DNA from: Pseudomonadota bacterium
GTDB lineage: Bacteria > Pseudomonadota > Gammaproteobacteria > Acidithiobacillales > Acidithiobacillaceae
Assembly (NCBI GenBank): GCA_021840785.1
Contig: JAKBXD010000002.1
Span: 1 to 30,652, forward strand
DNA: 30,652 nt
Direction: 5' to 3'
Shown here: positions 28,131 through 30,652 of the stretch, one piece after another
How positions within the stretch are numbered: the stretch's first letter is position 1
Layout of the letters: every line of letters begins with the position of its first letter
Program-made: the position numbers and the translations under genes
The notes under the pieces: generated by a model
The model's input: the letters and a program-made list of their open reading frames with translations, nothing else
Told to the model about the DNA's origin: nothing
Database searches by the model: none

Positions 28131-29254
28131 AGCCCCAGTTTGTCGCCCGTTTTTTGGGGTCCGATGCCGCATTATGCACTGAAATCGGACAGCGCAAGGG
28201 ACATGCCCTGGTGAGTACCGGACAGGCGGGGCATTTACTGTACGGGCCATATATGGCGCTGGAGCCGGGGCATTACCGAGTGGATCTGTACGGCAGCGCC
28301 GCCAGTGTGAGCGATGCCTTTGTGGATGTGTGTATGGAAACCGGTCAGCGCATCCTCGCTGAGCAAGGGCTGCAAGCGACGATGGATGGGCAGGAAGGCC
28401 TGCTGGTCGCGCTGAGCTTCGCCGTCGAGGCGGAGTGCCAGGATATGGAAGTGCGCGTTCGCGTGGGTCGGCACCACAAGATTCAGCTGGGATTGATGGA
28501 AATATATAAAGTTGCGGATTTTCCGAGAGTCGGAATTGTTGTGGTTACCTATGGAATGGTTCCGACACGACTGGTTGACTCCATACATTCCAAACATATG
28601 TGTGAATGGTACGTGCATCATCATGGTTCGGAATCATTGGTGGATGACATAACTCATCTCTTTGCGGAGAGGCGGTCTCATCTGCATTTCCACTGTGAAA
28701 ATAGGGGGCTGGCAAAAAGCTGGAATGACGGAATCATTGAATCCACGAAATCCGGGAATGATATCACAGTGGTCATCAATGATGATGTTGAGTTTCTGCA
28801 GACCGGATTTGACGACTGGATTGAATTTATACTGACGCATAGAGATCATGGGCTGATTTTTTTGACTGGCGAAGAACCGCAGGAGGATGGCACAACGGTT
28901 GTCAGGCCGCAGGATTTCGCCTGTTTCAGTTTTGGGCCGCAAGCCAGAAAATTGGTCGGCGCCTTTGATGAAGAATTTACCCCGGCCTATTATGAGGATA
29001 TGGATTACATAGTGCGTGCATCCTTGTGTAACATTTCAACGCATACCGATGAACGCATATTATGCAGACACGAAAGAAGCTCGACAAAAAGACAGAATGT
29101 GGAGATTTATGAGAAGGTATCTTACTTCTGGCAAAAAAATAGGGAGCTAATGATAACCAAGTGGGGGGATGCAACGCCGGGGGTTGGGACTTATTCATAT
29201 CCCTTTGACGATGCAAAAAACAGCATATTCATTCCTTTCAGGGAGGCGATTTAA
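28127..29254 (+). CDS. GT2-family glycosyltransferase with N-terminal beta module
   Basis: The 375-residue protein has beta module copy C (about 7-128) followed by a GT-A fold transferase (about 133-350). Key parts: VGIVVVTYG at the nucleotide-binding start, NRGLAKSWNDGI, the metal-binding INDDVEF with Asp219-Asp220, and the acceptor-side GAFDEEFTPAYYEDMDY with Glu290-Asp291. It resembles rhamnosyl- or galactosyltransferases of GT2; the sugar is unknown. ATG overlaps the previous stop. The part encoding the module is GC-rich (39 of 60 bases in 28261-28320), while the transferase part is AT-rich (23 of 60 in 28501-28560; 21 of 60 in 29101-29160), suggesting the two were joined from different sources. 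Confidence 0.85.
   Translation: MKPQFVARFLGSDAALCTEIGQRKGHALVSTGQAGHLLYGPYMALEPGHYRVDLYGSAASVSDAFVDVCMETGQRILAEQGLQATMDGQEGLLVALSFAVEAECQDMEVRVRVGRHHKIQLGLMEIYKVADFPRVGIVVVTYGMVPTRLVDSIHSKHMCEWYVHHHGSESLVDDITHLFAERRSHLHFHCENRGLAKSWNDGIIESTKSGNDITVVINDDVEFLQTGFDDWIEFILTHRDHGLIFLTGEEPQEDGTTVVRPQDFACFSFGPQARKLVGAFDEEFTPAYYEDMDYIVRASLCNISTHTDERILCRHERSSTKRQNVEIYEKVSYFWQKNRELMITKWGDATPGVGTYSYPFDDAKNSIFIPFREAI
28145..28510 (+). repeat. Beta module copy C (protein-level repeat, in the next gene)
   Basis: Residues about 7-128 of the GT2 protein. Shared landmarks: STG..GHLLYGPY, L..GHY, FVDV, DMEVRVRVG and a closing LMEIYKV. It occupies the whole N-terminus of that protein, directly across the ATGA junction from copy B. 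Confidence 0.75.
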
Positions 29255-29273
29255 TGATTGCCTCCATTGCGGC

Positions 29274-30652
29274 TTGCGGCTGATCGTCGTCGCGTGGGCC
29301 CTCGTAGCCCTTGGCGGATGCGCGTCGGCGCTCTCGCCCAGCATGTCCGCTGCGTCGGCCTCAACGAGGACGTCCGTTTTGCCAGCACATGTTCTTTTGC
29401 CCCAGATCAAAAGAACATACCCGACCCTCCAGCCGAAGATGCCACCGCCGGCCCGGCACCTGTATGTGGCGAATATCAGCGCACTCCCGCCAGATCAAAA
29501 ACGGCTGCTGGTGACGCTACAAGGGATTGTCAACCGCACCCAGCCGCGTATTTACCTGATCTGGAAACCGGATGACCAGTTCTGGCTACGCCAGATGCAA
29601 AAACAGGGACAAACCGGCACGCCGATTCGGGTGAAACAGCCATTGTCGCTGGTACGGATTTTTCGCGGTGACATACGGGGCGCGGTGATCCCGGACCCGA
29701 AGGTGTATATCTCTCCGGACATCGCGGTGGATATTGCGGCGGTGGACCGCCTGGTGGTGGCCACGCCCGCCCTGGCGCGGCAACTGAATGTGCCGATCAA
29801 GGTAGATTTGCGCGGGCGTTTCAAGAATGACGCGGAAGCCCTGCGCTACCTGCGGACACGATTGGCGCCGCGGATGAATCCCTTTCTGTTTTTATGTTTG
29901 GACCCAGAGCTTTTGGCCGATGGCGCGGAGGATCAGATCATTGCCGCGCGGGGGATGACGTTTTGGGTAACAGGTCCCAGGGAACAGCGGAAGCCGGGAG
30001 CAGACATGGCCGAGGAAAAACAACAGATAGAAAAGCTCTTTGCCGCCACGCCGCTGGATGGGGTGGTGCGGGGCTTCTGGTGGAACGGCGACGGTGTTGG
30101 CCTCGGGGAAGGTGAGGGGGTCAAACTGGCGTCGGAATTCGGCAAGGTCACCGTGGTCAGCAATCATGTGCATAATCTTTCCGTATTCAGCGGCGTGCGG
30201 TTGGCGACGCTACGGCAGAAGTCCGCCCCACCTCCGCCACTGGATCGATCCAAGGTGTATCTCTCGCTGACCGTTTCCGATGGCGACAACTTGAATACCT
30301 GGCAGAATTTTTTCTGGCGTTGGTTCAAAAGCCCGTACCATGGCAAATTCGCCGTCGGGTGGACGATGGGACCGACCCTCATCGATGTGGCGCCTACGCT
30401 GGCGGAATGGTACTACCGGCATGCTGGACCGGAAGATGAGTTCATAGGGGGTGTTTCCGGTATCGGTTACATCTATCCCTCCGTCTGGGCGGAGCGCACG
30501 GATCATCCCCATGCCGCCCTGCAGCATTTTTATCGATGGACCGGGGATTACCTGCGGCGGATGGATATGCGCACTTTTCGTACGCATCAGGCTTTCACGC
30601 CGGATAATCAAGACGCCATGCAAGACATCGCGCAGGCCGCGGCGGCGCTGCC
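29274..30652 (+). CDS. GxGYxYP-family putative lipoprotein (runs off the window)
   Basis: 459 codons are visible and the frame is open at the edge. From TTG at 29274 the protein reads MRLIVVAWALVALGGC, a lipoprotein signal with lipobox LGGC and Cys16. A proline-rich spacer follows, then LYVANISALPPDQKRLLVTLQGIVNR. The family signature GIGYIYP is at residues 396-402, and SDGDNLNTW precedes it. GxGYxYP proteins are proposed glycoside hydrolases; no activity is proven as far as I know. It would be anchored in the envelope and could trim or remodel the glycan made by the operon. The TTG has no ribosome site, whereas a strong one serves an out-of-frame ATG at 29254, so a frameshift near the start is possible. 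Confidence 0.78.
   Translation, partial: MRLIVVAWALVALGGCASALSPSMSAASASTRTSVLPAHVLLPQIKRTYPTLQPKMPPPARHLYVANISALPPDQKRLLVTLQGIVNRTQPRIYLIWKPDDQFWLRQMQKQGQTGTPIRVKQPLSLVRIFRGDIRGAVIPDPKVYISPDIAVDIAAVDRLVVATPALARQLNVPIKVDLRGRFKNDAEALRYLRTRLAPRMNPFLFLCLDPELLADGAEDQIIAARGMTFWVTGPREQRKPGADMAEEKQQIEKLFAATPLDGVVRGFWWNGDGVGLGEGEGVKLASEFGKVTVVSNHVHNLSVFSGVRLATLRQKSAPPPPLDRSKVYLSLTVSDGDNLNTWQNFFWRWFKSPYHGKFAVGWTMGPTLIDVAPTLAEWYYRHAGPEDEFIGGVSGIGYIYPSVWAERTDHPHAALQHFYRWTGDYLRRMDMRTFRTHQAFTPDNQDAMQDIAQAAAAL

Noticed and set aside
29258..29575. 105-codon open frame at the start of the lipoprotein gene
   Set aside because: Its sequence is proline-rich and featureless, while the neighbouring frame carries a signal peptide, family similarity and the GxGYxYP motif.

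Overview
The window is about 30.6 kb of GC-rich proteobacterial chromosome. Gene order, protein lengths (Mfd of 1147 residues, DgkA of 121, TruD with Asp80) and the glutathione-based redox genes fit a gammaproteobacterium or a close relative. An acidophilic sulfur/iron oxidiser of the Acidithiobacillus type is my best guess, but it is an inference from style and not a search result. No tRNA, rRNA, CRISPR array or insertion sequence was recognised.

Bases 1-17301 are core genes in short operons. They run: start of ftsK (minus, cut by the window edge); trxB and an Smr nuclease-like gene (plus); a MerR-family regulator, then ispD-ispF-truD (all minus); mfd-serB (plus); a peroxiredoxin-glutaredoxin fusion followed by glutathione reductase (plus); a minus-strand DsrE-hpt-mtnP operon that looks like a methylthioinosine-to-IMP salvage unit; a DUF948/YtxH envelope pair (minus); and radC-dgkA-PAP2 (minus).

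Bases 17300-30652 are an accessory, surface-polysaccharide region. rmd and gmd (overlapping, plus strand) should make GDP-D-rhamnose from GDP-mannose. They converge on a GT4 glycosyltransferase, which lies directly downstream of two tandem PIN-domain toxin-antitoxin modules on the minus strand. After a roughly 490-base AT-rich non-core stretch, a plus-strand operon begins: a DUF4214/coiled-coil protein, a 1545-residue protein with three GT4-type glycosyltransferase domains, a GT2 protein, and a GxGYxYP-family lipoprotein that runs off the end.

The most unusual feature is a beta-rich module of about 122-125 residues. It occurs twice at the C-terminus of the triple glycosyltransferase and once more at the N-terminus of the next protein, across an ATGA stop-start overlap. 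It carries a repeated 'GP...G.Y...D..DV...D.EVRV.VG' signature. The GT2 domain that follows is encoded by distinctly AT-rich DNA, which suggests mosaic assembly. The lipoprotein has an ideal ribosome site and ATG that open only a 9-codon frame, so it is either frameshifted or starts at TTG.
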